Assembly: GCA_015680685.1 (NCBI GenBank)
Contig: MNCI01020452.1
Location: forward strand, 96,937-145,651
Direction of reading: 5' to 3'
Length of the DNA: 48,715 nt
From: Gnetum montanum
Lineage: Eukaryota; Streptophyta; Gnetopsida; Gnetales; Gnetaceae
A model generated the notes under the pieces. It was not told where the DNA came from and made no database searches. It saw only the letters and a program-made list of their open reading frames with translations. The position numbers were made by a program, and so were the translations under genes. Positions 22,705 to 32,089 of this stretch are shown one piece after another (position 1 is the stretch's first letter; each line of letters begins with the position of its first letter).

Positions 22705-23121
22705 TCACCTTTGTGGTTGTTTTCGAGGCTTCATGGAGGGGTTCGTGTAAATCCTATATTGGCATATCCTAGGATCTATTCTGGTTAATTCAGGGTATGA
22801 CCAAGCAAAGGCTGTTGACCATTTATTTATCACCTTCAACAATCTCTCTTTTTGCTTGGAAACAAGATTTGTGTTGATGATTACCGATTTTCCATTTTCA
22901 AGGGTCACGTATTCTAGACTAGTGGGCAATGGTTTCAAATCTAGGGGCTCTTGTCTAAACCTCTCAGGAATTTCCAACTTCCCCCAATCAATGTTTGCAG
23001 GGTTAAGGTTTGGAAGTTGGCAACAAACTTGCTCAATTTCATCTATGCTTCCAATGTAAGCACTAGTTATTCCCTCAGTTAGTTTCATGCATGTTATCAA
23101 GTTGCTTTCTTGATTAGCCAT
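22705..23121 (-). pseudogene. Element C protease-RT linker
   Basis: Open stretch of 138 codons joining protease and RT, containing 'SAYIGSIDEIEQVC', 'NIDWGKLEIPERFRQEPLDLKPLPTSLEYVTLENGKSVIINTNLVSKQKERLLKVINKWSTAFAWSYPEL'. The last part is the conserved N-terminal approach to gypsy RT. Element A has the same block at 7711-7424, and element D a decayed version at 28162-27854. Confidence 0.8.
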
Positions 23122-23528
23122 CAGCCACTGGGTGTCTTCTTATCGTGTGGCTGCTACATACAAGCACCTTTGTATGTTAATTTCTCATGCACACCGATTG
23201 CATGTAGGCAATGCTAGACTTCACATAACCCATGATTTTTGCACATAATGGCACCCTGTGTTACTGTATGCAATGCATGGAAATTTCTTCCTCTCGATCT
23301 TTCTGAAAGTATTTTTCTTGGATATTTCTAGGGAAAGATAGCAGATTCCTAGGCGTGCATCTATTGTACATAGCCATGCTCTTCCCATTATTACTGGGAA
23401 GTTCCCATTATTACTGGGAAGTTCCCATTACTGTTAGTTATTTGTATCACTAGGAAATCTGCTGGATATGACCACCCACAAACAGTGGTAACAATGTCCT
23501 TCACCAGTCCCAAGGGGATAGTGATGGA

Positions 23529-23825
23529 CTAGTCGGACAGTTCAAGTTGAATGTTACTCTTCCTTAATGGAGGTAGGTTCCAGGCTTTGTACATCTCCTG
23601 CGATATTGGGTTGACTCCAGAACCTAATTCTAGAAGAGCTTTACAGGGTTCATTCCCAGTGACTTGGAGATAAATTAGGGGACTTCTAGGATCAGAGAAT
23701 TTCTTGGGAAGGTGGCCCACCTTAATCCAGTCTGTGATAGTATGTGTTAACATAACTATGTGCATTGAGCTCAATTTTCGGGTCGAAGAAGCTCCCGAAA
23801 CTTTATTTGGTATGTGTTTAGACAT
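23529..23825 (-). pseudogene. Element C aspartic protease
   Basis: 'HIVMLTHTITDWIKVGHLPKKFSDPRSPLIYLQVTGNEPCKALLELGSGVNPISQEMYKAW' aligns with the element A protease. The catalytic D-[ST]-G is replaced by E-L-G, so no activity is expected. The frame breaks just after. Confidence 0.75.
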
Positions 23826-23849
23826 TCAACCGCTTGTGAGGGTGAGGGC

Positions 23850-26136
23850 TTAGTTGGATTGTTGGTTCTAAAGAAAGGTCTTTTCAACATAAGATTGTTA
23901 GAACCAACTGAGAATTAAGGATTTGAAGCCCTTGTGACATTGGGTTGTTGCGGTTGAGTGGGAAATACCCTTTGCATTATTGGAGCGGTTGGTGGTGGAG
24001 CTACCAATGTAAGAGGTGTGGATGGATTCGGAGGATGATATGCATGTGGAGTATCTCTTTNCAGTGGCATCCCCCATGACTGTGGGTATTTCCACTATTT
24101 GTGTTTCTCAATAGGTTGTGGCAGAGTTCCACTTGGATAATATGTTAAGGGTTGGTGGAACTGCCTTGGGTTACCTTGGGGATAAGGTAACCTTCGGGGT
24201 GCTTGCCATTTGTTAAGTCTTGGATTGAGTTCATACACCCCAGACTCTTGCAAATGTGAGATTATTAGGCAACATCCCTTAGGATGGTCATATTGGTAGA
24301 TCTCACATCCACCTTCATCGTCGGTATTGGAATCCACAACCTCATCGGTGATGGTCATTTTTCCCTTACCCTTGTTACGTGCATGGTATAAATCTCTCCT
24401 CTTTCTCTTATCATGGTCACTACTTCCCTCCTTAGACTCCTCTACGATTTTTAAAATGATTTCGAATCTACTTTCTAAGGAGTCCCACATTTGATCTAAC
24501 TTAGCCGACACTTCGATTATTAACTTTTGAAGCAGCAAGGTTTTTTTATTCACCAACTCTTCGAGTGGTGACTCATCCTCCTCCTCGTAGAATCTCACTC
24601 CCCTCTTTCAGAGGGAAAGATCGTGGTTATACTCTTCTACACTTTCTCTTTTCCATAGCTCTCCTTCTTCCTTAGCTACTTGCTCCAACAGTCTATGAAA
24701 TTCATGGGACCTAAGCTTAGATAATCTCCCTTGGGCATTTGTTCCAAGGGTTCTTCTGGTTTCATGTCTTAGCCCATCTACGAGGTGGCGGAGTTGATCC
24801 TATTGTGCGCAACCATGGCCTGAACAACGATGTAGCAGTGCATACTATCGGCCCATGGTAGCATCCAAGGATTTGTGATTACCCTGCTTCCATCCTTGGA
24901 TCTGTTTTCGCAAGCTGGACACTCTGGAGTACATTTGATATTTATCGTTGAATAGTTCTAGCATTGTACTCCATCGTCTAATAGATTCTGGTTCTAAGGA
25001 CTAGTACCAAATTTATGCTTCTTTTATGAGTTTTCTTGGGAAAAAATTTAACTTTTTCCATTCATTTTCGATATTCTCCAAGGCACAAGCATCATGAAAT
25101 GTCTGTAAGTGATTTTGAGGATCAGCGTTGTATCCCCCCTCAAATCGGGGGATATTATTCATGTCTAGTCTCTTGATCCGACTATCTTTCTGGTGCCTTG
25201 TAGGTATCCTCAAAACCTCTGTAATATCTAACATACTTCGGGTGGCAAGTAGAGGTTCATCATTATCATTTCTTTCATGACATCTGTGATGCCTACATGG
25301 TTTCGTACTTTCCCTTCTTCCATGCCTTGATTCTCTCGAATGCCCTCATCCTCACTCTTGACTCGCTTGTCGAGGGTTCTCATTATGGCTACCCTTGTCC
25401 TCACGGTTGTGCTCTTTGTGACTGCGTCCTGATGTGGAAGGAGAGGGTGAATGATGTGATGAAGGTGAAGAAGAAGGGGAACCATTGCCATGACAATGTT
25501 TCTTACCTTCTCCTTAGTGGCTATAGCCCCGATCATGATGACGATCAGACTACCCATCCTTATCATTTGTTTGTGTTCCCTCATTGAACACTTGGTCTTC
25601 ATGGGGGTCAAAACCAAGGTTATGAATCATGGAGTGTAGGTTCTAATATCCCACCTCCTCACCATCATTAGGAGGGGAAACATCATTTGATGGAGAACCT
25701 ATTATAACTGGTTCACCATCTTCAATTTTGCTTAGGACATGCGGGACCCTTTTACCCTTCAACAATGTATGGTAGCTCTCCCTTTGCGAGTCCCTTAAAT
25801 GTTGCACTACGGTGGGATGGTAATCCCTTGTGTCATAATCACTTGCAACATATTCAGCATATAGTTGCATCATGTCTATCTATGCAAGAGCACAAAGGAT
25901 CATGTTAGGGACTGTACGATCTAGGGGTAGCACTATGTTACCTTGCAAGTCTCGCCAACGCAATTGTTCATCTTGATGGAGGATAAAGCTAAAATTGGTT
26001 ACATACACATTGTGATGAGTATATACTACTTGATATTGTTGAGGAACTGACAAGTATGGGTTACGTGTGTTAGACTGCCGACTATCTCTTGTGTGATCCC
26101 TAGGTGGAAAGTGCTTTTATGAGAAGAAGAATACAT
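23850..26136 (-). pseudogene. Element C gag
   Basis: The start ATG at 26136-26134 follows the primer site by 125 bases. A one-base insertion about six codons in shifts the frame. The remainder reads 'KHFPPRDHTRD', 'VPQQYQVVYTHHNVYV', 'MMQLYAEYVASDYDTRDYHPTVV'. A histidine/serine/arginine-rich middle follows (25617-25300), then a capsid-like part 'TRSMLDITEVLRIPTRHQKDSRIKRLDMNNIPRFEGGYNADPQNHLQTFHDACALENIENEWKKLNFFPRKLI' and 'WSTMLELFNDKYQ...LRKQIQGWKQG'. The lysine-rich C-terminal end is at 24598-24095 with 'GKGKMTITDEVVDSNTDDEGGCEIYQYDHPKGCC'. Several stops. The assembly has an N at 24061. Confidence 0.8.
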
Positions 26137-26262
26137 TTTTATCTTGTCGGTGTGCTATTGACCATTGTTTAAATTTTCTTCTAATTAATCCTAATTATTC
26201 GTTTAAGCTTCCCAATGATGTGGATGATTTCCTATGTTCTACTTAGCGCACAAACAACTTAG

Positions 26263-26280
26263 TCCCCGGAAGCGGCACCA
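26263..26280 (-). other. Primer-binding site of element C (tRNA-Asp)
   Basis: TCCCCGGAAGCGGCACCA on the plus strand matches the tRNA-Asp 3' end at 15 of 18 bases, one base from the LTR. Confidence 0.85.
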
Positions 26281-26281
26281 A

Positions 26282-27052
26282 TGATGAGTGGCGAGGTACC
26301 CCTACACTCAACCATACGAATATGAGCGTTACACGCATGATCCAGTCAAACTCCACAAACTAAGTGCCTACACGCCTTATGGAACACCTAAGGTTAATCA
26401 ATCGTTGTCCTCCCAAGATTACTTGTATTTGTCATGGTTGTATGGTTAAGTAAGCTTGAGGCATGTGATTTTTATATCTTTTATGTTTTTATCACCTATG
26501 CTAAGAGAGGAAAGGGGTGAAGAGACTAAGTAACTAACTTTAAATAACTAAGCCATAATTATCCTAGCATCAGTATCTGTTCACATTTCCTGTTTCACAC
26601 GTTGAACCAATGCAATGTTGCTGGGATTACCAAATGCTATTCGTTACTGGTATTACCAAGCGTAACGCACTTGCTCAAAGAAATCGTATTGAATGCATTT
26701 AACTATGAGAGTTGAGGGTTGAGAGAGATTAAGTCCTTAAGAAATCATTTAAATAATTAACAAGAATTAAAGTCCTATTTAGCTTAGTCCATGCACTACA
26801 AGGTTTATTCAAAAGTTCGTCTTTATTGCCATACACAATTGTGTGCTCAGGTATAGAATTGCTCGAATAAAGATCTGTTCACTTTGGGACTCCTACTACG
26901 GGCACATGGAAATTATTCTAACTCTGGAATGGAAAAATGACAAGAGTTTGGCTAAGGTCTAGATCTAGATGGAGAAACAAGGAAGAGCCACTTCTTATTT
27001 ATAGAACTGGCAGCAGGCTGCGATATCACGTATGCGACATCGCATCCCATCA
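26282..27052 (-). repeat. 5' LTR of element C
   Basis: 771 bp, 34 bp shorter than the 3' LTR. The difference lies in the U3 palindrome array, where the second GATATC pair is missing and the remaining one is decayed (GACATC). TATA is at 26998-27006 on the sense strand. Confidence 0.9.
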
Positions 27053-27853
27053 ATTAGTCCACAATAATCACAGAGAATGAGCATCACTTCTAAAAGAGAA
27101 GAAAAGAAAAGGAAGTAGTTTTAAGGATTATTGAGGAAGCATTTTGGGCCTTAGTTAGATGGATGCCTTCAGGCTTGGGTAACAAGTCTTTGCAACTTCA
27201 TAACCAATGTTTTTATTTCAAGAGTTCTTTAAAGAGATGTGCTTTGAATTCTTTTTTTTTTTGGGCACCACACCTTAGAAGGACATACTTCCTTTATGGT
27301 CAACAGTAAGAGCAATGATACGTTTCATGAGGAGTTATAGGTCTTAAGAAGAGAACCCAAAAAAACCCCTTGAGGGCACATCTTTAACATTCCCACTTGA
27401 TCATTCCCCTTTTCTTTAAGACATAATGATCATTAGTTAATTTTAGTTTCATGTGAGAAGAACCATATTGCTTTCTTGATAAAGAACTTTTATTTAAAGA
27501 AACTAGAGGAATGGATGATGTGGTCTCACTACATTACACAATTATTTACCCAATTGACTTGATAGCATAAAACAAAGATCCAACACATGACGTTGACTTC
27601 TGTATCATGAATGACGATATTGTTATTAAAAAAAACTTAGTAGACATCCATAAAACATAAATGAAATGACTCCAGAAAAGAGAAAATTATCAAACATATT
27701 AAGAATTGGAAAATTTTGAAGAAATAGGAAAATGATAACAAATTGTAAAACAATTAGTAAAAATACACCTATTAGTTCTTGATTTAAGATAGGGAATCTC
27801 CCCCCATGACTAAACTCATGGCCAAGCATTCAGAAAATGGACCATACATTTTC

Positions 27854-28640
27854 TTAGTTATATGCCATAGGTTTTCCATTTATCATCTTTGATGATTTAA
27901 TTTTTTGCTTATTAGCATATTTAACATTGATGATAATTAGGTTTCGATCATTTGAAGATATATATTTAGTTGGACTAGAAGGTGTTTTCCTTTTAGAGGG
28001 TCCAAATATGTTTTCTTTTTGATTTTCTATGTTAGTTCTTAGGTCTCCTTGTTTAACATCTTCTTTTGGTATATAGTTAGAGTATAAGATGTCCTTCTCT
28101 AATTCCTCTATTTGGTTCATTTTCTTGGGACTAAAACTAATAAGTGGGTTGGATGTTTTCATGCTTCTTTTAAATGGTTTGGTATTCTCATGCTCAAGCC
28201 ACTGGGTATTTTTTTTTGTTTAGTGGCTATTTTGTAGACTTGGTTTTGCACATACACTTGTTCCTCAAGTTTTCTGTGGGTTGTTCTAGAGATTATGTTA
28301 ATACTTTAAACTTTTAGCCCACAACTATACCCTTTATCATTATTAGTAATGTATGGAATTTTTTGTCACTCCATAGTGATAGGTTCATCTTTTATGTTTG
28401 TGTTGGAGTGATAATGGTTGTTGGCTTTTGCATAGGATTGGAAGACATTATTTTTGTGAGAAAGGATATTGCATCAGATTGGCCTTGCGCTAGTCTTGAT
28501 GAGCTAGTAGCTCTACTAGTTTTATTCACTTGTATGGGAATTTTCCTAAAGAAATTATGTTTCCAAAACTTATGTTCAGATCTACTAACATTATCATTCA
28601 CTTATATGTTCATGGTGCAAGTGGCATTCTTCTGTTGAGG
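27854..28640 (-). pseudogene. Element D protease and RT-linker remnant
   Basis: The minus strand at 28162-27854 gives 'NDRNLIIINVKYANKQKIKSSKMINGKPMAYN', matching 'GKSVIINTNLVSKQKERLLKVINKWSTAFAW' of element C. It ends there, at the deletion point. The protease part (28640-28360) is barely recognisable ('KMTLVDLNINFGN'). Confidence 0.55.
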
Positions 28641-28699
28641 TTGGGATGCCAATCCTTCTTGCACTATTACTGGTGACATATGTTCGAGGGACGTATGAA

Positions 28700-30567
28700 A
28701 GTATGGGGGATGTGATGATTGATGAGATGCATGAAATGGTGATCCCATAGGAGATGTTACAGGTTGATGGTATTCAAAAAAGAGTAGTAATAATGAGTTG
28801 AGGCATGGGAAGTAGAACCATTAGAGAAATGAACATAATATCCATAAGGATTCAATTGGTGATAAGGATATTTCTGGTTTATTGATGGCATCCACCACAA
28901 CTATGGGTTTTGCCATTATGATTGATAATGATCTTGAGGTTGATAAGAAGTCCCACTAGGATAGTACTATTGATTGTAGAACTTTTTATAATTGCCTTGT
29001 GGATAAGGCAATCTCCTAGGAATTTTCTTTTCTATGAACTTAGGATTCAAAGTAAAACCCCAGATTCTTATAGATGTAACATAACTGGGCAACAACCCTT
29101 TGGATGTTCATATTGAAAAATGTTACATCCATCTTTCTCCTCTGTATTTAAGTATGCAACCTCTTCTACTACAACCATTTTCCCTTTTTGTCGATAAGTG
29201 TCCTTACCTGTGTTCTCGTTCTTTTTCATCTTCTTATTTTGACCAATTGATCTTATTTGGTTTAACTTCTCTTCTATGATTTTCAAGTTCGTTGTAAATT
29301 TTTCATACATCATCTTCCACATCTTATCTACCCTTAATTCAATCTCAATGATATACTTTTATATTGGCAAGATTTTATATGATCATCAAGAGCTATCTCT
29401 TTTTCCTAATCATAAATATGGATCTCTTTGTTGTGAAGAGTTGGATCCTAGTTATATTCTTCTATTTACACAACTCTTCTTCTTTTGTCACTAGTTCAAT
29501 TAGCCTTTGTATCCAATGGGCTCTCAACTTTGATAATTTTTTTTGTGTATAGATCCTAAGGGTCTTCATCATGTTTTTATGAATTCCATCTATGATGTGA
29601 TGAAGCTACTCTTTTTGAGAAAATTCATGGCTTGGACATCGATGGAGTAGATAATAGTATCTACCCAAAGCTATATCCAAGAATTCATGGTTTTCTTGCT
29701 TCCACCTTTGGAATTTTTTCTTAGATTAGATACTCTTAAATAGGTCTGATGTTTTTCATTGAAGAGCTCATGCATTATAGACCACTAGTTGATTGAATCT
29801 AGTTCCAACAATCTATACTAAATTTTAGCTTTTTCTATTAGTGTCTTAGGAAAGGGCATAAACTTTTTCCACTTACTTTTGATATTTTGCAAGGAGTAGG
29901 CATCATAGAAGTCTTGTAAATGATGTTGTGGATCACAATTATAGCCTTTCTCAAATTTAGGAATATTATTTACATTAAGCTATTTGATGTAGCTTTTTCT
30001 TTGATGCTTTTGGGGTATTTTGATTGCCTTTGTGATTTGTATCATGCTTCTAGTTGCCAACAAGGGTTTACCATCATTAGACATGTCATGGTTATAATCT
30101 CTATTTCTATTTATCTAATAGTGGTGGTCTTGTCTATGCTCCCTTTGGTACCTTGTATCTTATTATGGATCCTTATTTCTATCTCTATCATGATCCTTTA
30201 GTGGAGCTTTATCTCCATACCTATGTTCATCTTTGTTAGAACTAGATGTTGAAGATGAAAAGGAAGATGTTGGACTAGAAGAATCACCATGGCTCCTATA
30301 TTTTCCACTATGATTCCTTGGTTCATCTCTTCTAGGTTTGTAGTTACTAGGTCTTAAGGTCCTCCTTATTCAAGAACTTGTTTCATCCCCTCTAGGGTTT
30401 TCTATGCTAGTTGATTGTAGTCTTTAAATATATTAAGGATTGGAACGAGCACATGAGATCCCTACTTGTAGTGGTTCATTCCAATTCTCTTCAGTATAGA
30501 TCCTATCATTTTTCCTACTAGTGTTCTCATCATGTGATGGATTATCAGCCCTATGTGAAGGAGACAT
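28700..30567 (-). pseudogene. Element D gag
   Basis: ATG at 30567-30565, then 'MSPSHRADNPSHDENTSRKND'. An Arg/Ser/His-rich region follows, then 'GKPLLATRSMIQITKAIKIPQKHQRKSYIK', 'NVNNIPKFEKGYNCDPQHHLQDFYDAYSLQNIKSKWKKFMPFPKTLIEKA' (aligned with C gag) and 'GKMVVVEEVAYLNTEEKDGCNIFQYEHPKGCC' near 29165-29090. It is more AT-rich than A and C, with many stops. Confidence 0.7.
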
Positions 30568-30680
30568 CTTTTTAGTTAATAATGTGTGTGACTTAAAATA
30601 TGAGTAATTTTGAAAAGATAAATTGTTAATGCTTTAACAATAATTAGTTATAATATAACTAATCTAGATCACTAGCACCA

Positions 30681-30698
30681 TCCTTGGCAATGGTGCCA
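30681..30698 (-). other. Primer-binding site of element D (tRNA-Asp, decayed)
   Basis: TCCTTGGCAATGGTGCCA matches the tRNA-Asp 3' end at 14 of 18 bases, all four differences being C-to-T transitions on the plus strand. Confidence 0.75.
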
Positions 30699-30699
30699 A

Positions 30700-31696
30700 T
30701 GATTAGTGGTACGTACCCCCTACACCCAACCATATAAATCATAAGTGTGTACACGCGATCTAGTCAAATTTCATGGATAAGACTAGTATGGTATCTAGAT
30801 CATTTAACATTGATCATAGATCACTACTCTTCACTTAGACTAGTTGTAGCTTTGTCATGTATGGTTTAGTTTAAAGTGAGGCATATTATTGTGATGTTAT
30901 TGGGGCTTTGAATTGAATGAAAAATAATATAAAAATTAAATATTTAATATAATTAACAATAAAATTAAATCTTAAACTATCCTAAGAGTGATGAGTATTC
31001 TTTCCTAGCTTGTTATACATGTCCTAAACTCATGTACCCATTGCAAGGATTATCCAGTGTTATGCTACTAGGTGAACTAAGCAATAACGCTATTAGGATT
31101 ACCAAGTGAATATGTATTTATGCTTGAAATTGGTTGTGCTTCTTTCATTGATTGATTAACATGCATGGAAATATAAATATTAACTAAGTACATAGAAAGT
31201 AAATTGTATTAAGATTAAATATATTCTAAGTCAATGTAATTCAATGAATATGAATCAATCTCAATCTTATTTTCATTCATGGAATGTGTCCAGGTACAAT
31301 GCCACTTGAATAAGACATCATACAATTGACTCAAATCCACATTACAAGCACTCACTAACTATTTGTTAAGATTATAAAATGAAGTTGTACTTGTTTCACT
31401 ACAATATTAACCAAATGATGCTAAATATGCAATGGGTGCTTGCATATTTATAGGAAAATATAGACATTACATTGAAAAAGATGCATTAACTTATTTGGCT
31501 ACATTGATGGTGATGCATCAACGCAGCTAAGTTATAGTAGATGTGCTATAGCATCTATGATATAGCAAGTGTGATGTAGCATCTATGATGTAGTAGCCAA
31601 TTGAGATAGATGGATGTGGATGCTACCATGCTGATGTGATGTAGCATCTACGATATCTCAGCTAATTGATATACTTGGCAAAATGATGCTTCATCA
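30700..31696 (-). repeat. LTR of element D
   Basis: 997 bp from TGATTAGTGGTACGTACCCC to ...GCTTCATCA. TATA (CTATAAATA) is at 31446-31454 on the sense strand. Upstream in sense, U3 (31500-31690) carries repeats of GATGTAGCATCTATGAT, with CTATAGCATC and similar variants, in the place of the GATATC array. The sequence outside its right end, CCCACAACTCAACT (31701-31714), resembles a polypurine-tract complement. Confidence 0.8.
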
Positions 31697-31708
31697 TTTT
31701 CCCACAAC

Positions 31709-31930
31709 TCAACTACCCAACATATTATGTTTCATCACAAATTTATTGAGTTTCTTTTTTGCTTTAAGTGCTAAATCATAAGCTTTATCAAGTGTTTGTG
31801 GCTCATAGAATGGGTGGCTTGTATTTTTATGTCTTTGTATCTCAATGCATAAGGAATGAAATTTGGAAGGGCAAGGAAAGCATGCATGGAAAATCATAAT
31901 TTGTGAGAATTTAGAGATATTTTTTAGCAT
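31709..31930 (-). pseudogene. gag-like fragment
   Basis: Reads '...CFPCPSKFHSLCIEIQRHKNTSHPFYEPQTLDKAYDLALKAKKKLNKF'. The P-x-T-L-x-x-A-Y-x-L-A-L-K-A-x-x-x-L pattern is the end of many Ty3/gypsy gag proteins. It has no continuation on either side. It may belong to another copy of the D family or to an older element into which D inserted. Confidence 0.45.
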
Positions 31931-32089
31931 AATATTTATTACAAAACTTGAAATTAGTTGTCCTTCTCATCATACAATCACAGTGATCTAACAAAAATTA
32001 TTATAAAATACATTTAATTTAATAAAATGACAACTTGGATAATTTTGAATATAATAGAAAAATTAAAATTCAACTTAGTTTTTATAAAA

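Larger units (their letters stand above)
17526..27052 (-). mobile_element. Ty3/gypsy LTR retrotransposon C (tRNA-Asp primed)
   Basis: A 9.5-kb element with LTRs 17526-18330 and 26282-27052, flanked by ATTAA (17521-17525) and ATTAG (27053-27057). Gag, protease, RT, RNase H and integrase run on the minus strand. It is the best preserved retroelement here, with an uninterrupted integrase core, but gag has frameshifts, the protease active site is lost and RT has FMDN for FMDD. By eye, the first 165 aligned LTR bases differ at about 15 sites, nearly all transitions, so it is an old insertion. It sits inside the 3' non-coding region of element D, so it is younger than D. Confidence 0.92.
27053..31696 (-). 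mobile_element. Element D, right part (internal deletion derivative)
   Basis: From right to left: LTR (30700-31696), tRNA-Asp primer site, gag, protease remnant, protease-RT linker (28162-27854). It then jumps directly to 3' non-coding sequence (from 27840, matching A and C downstream of integrase). Reverse transcriptase, RNase H and integrase, about 4 kb in relatives, are absent. It resumes left of element C at 17520. With gag plus ends but no pol it resembles a non-autonomous derivative, although every reading frame is also decayed. Confidence 0.75.
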
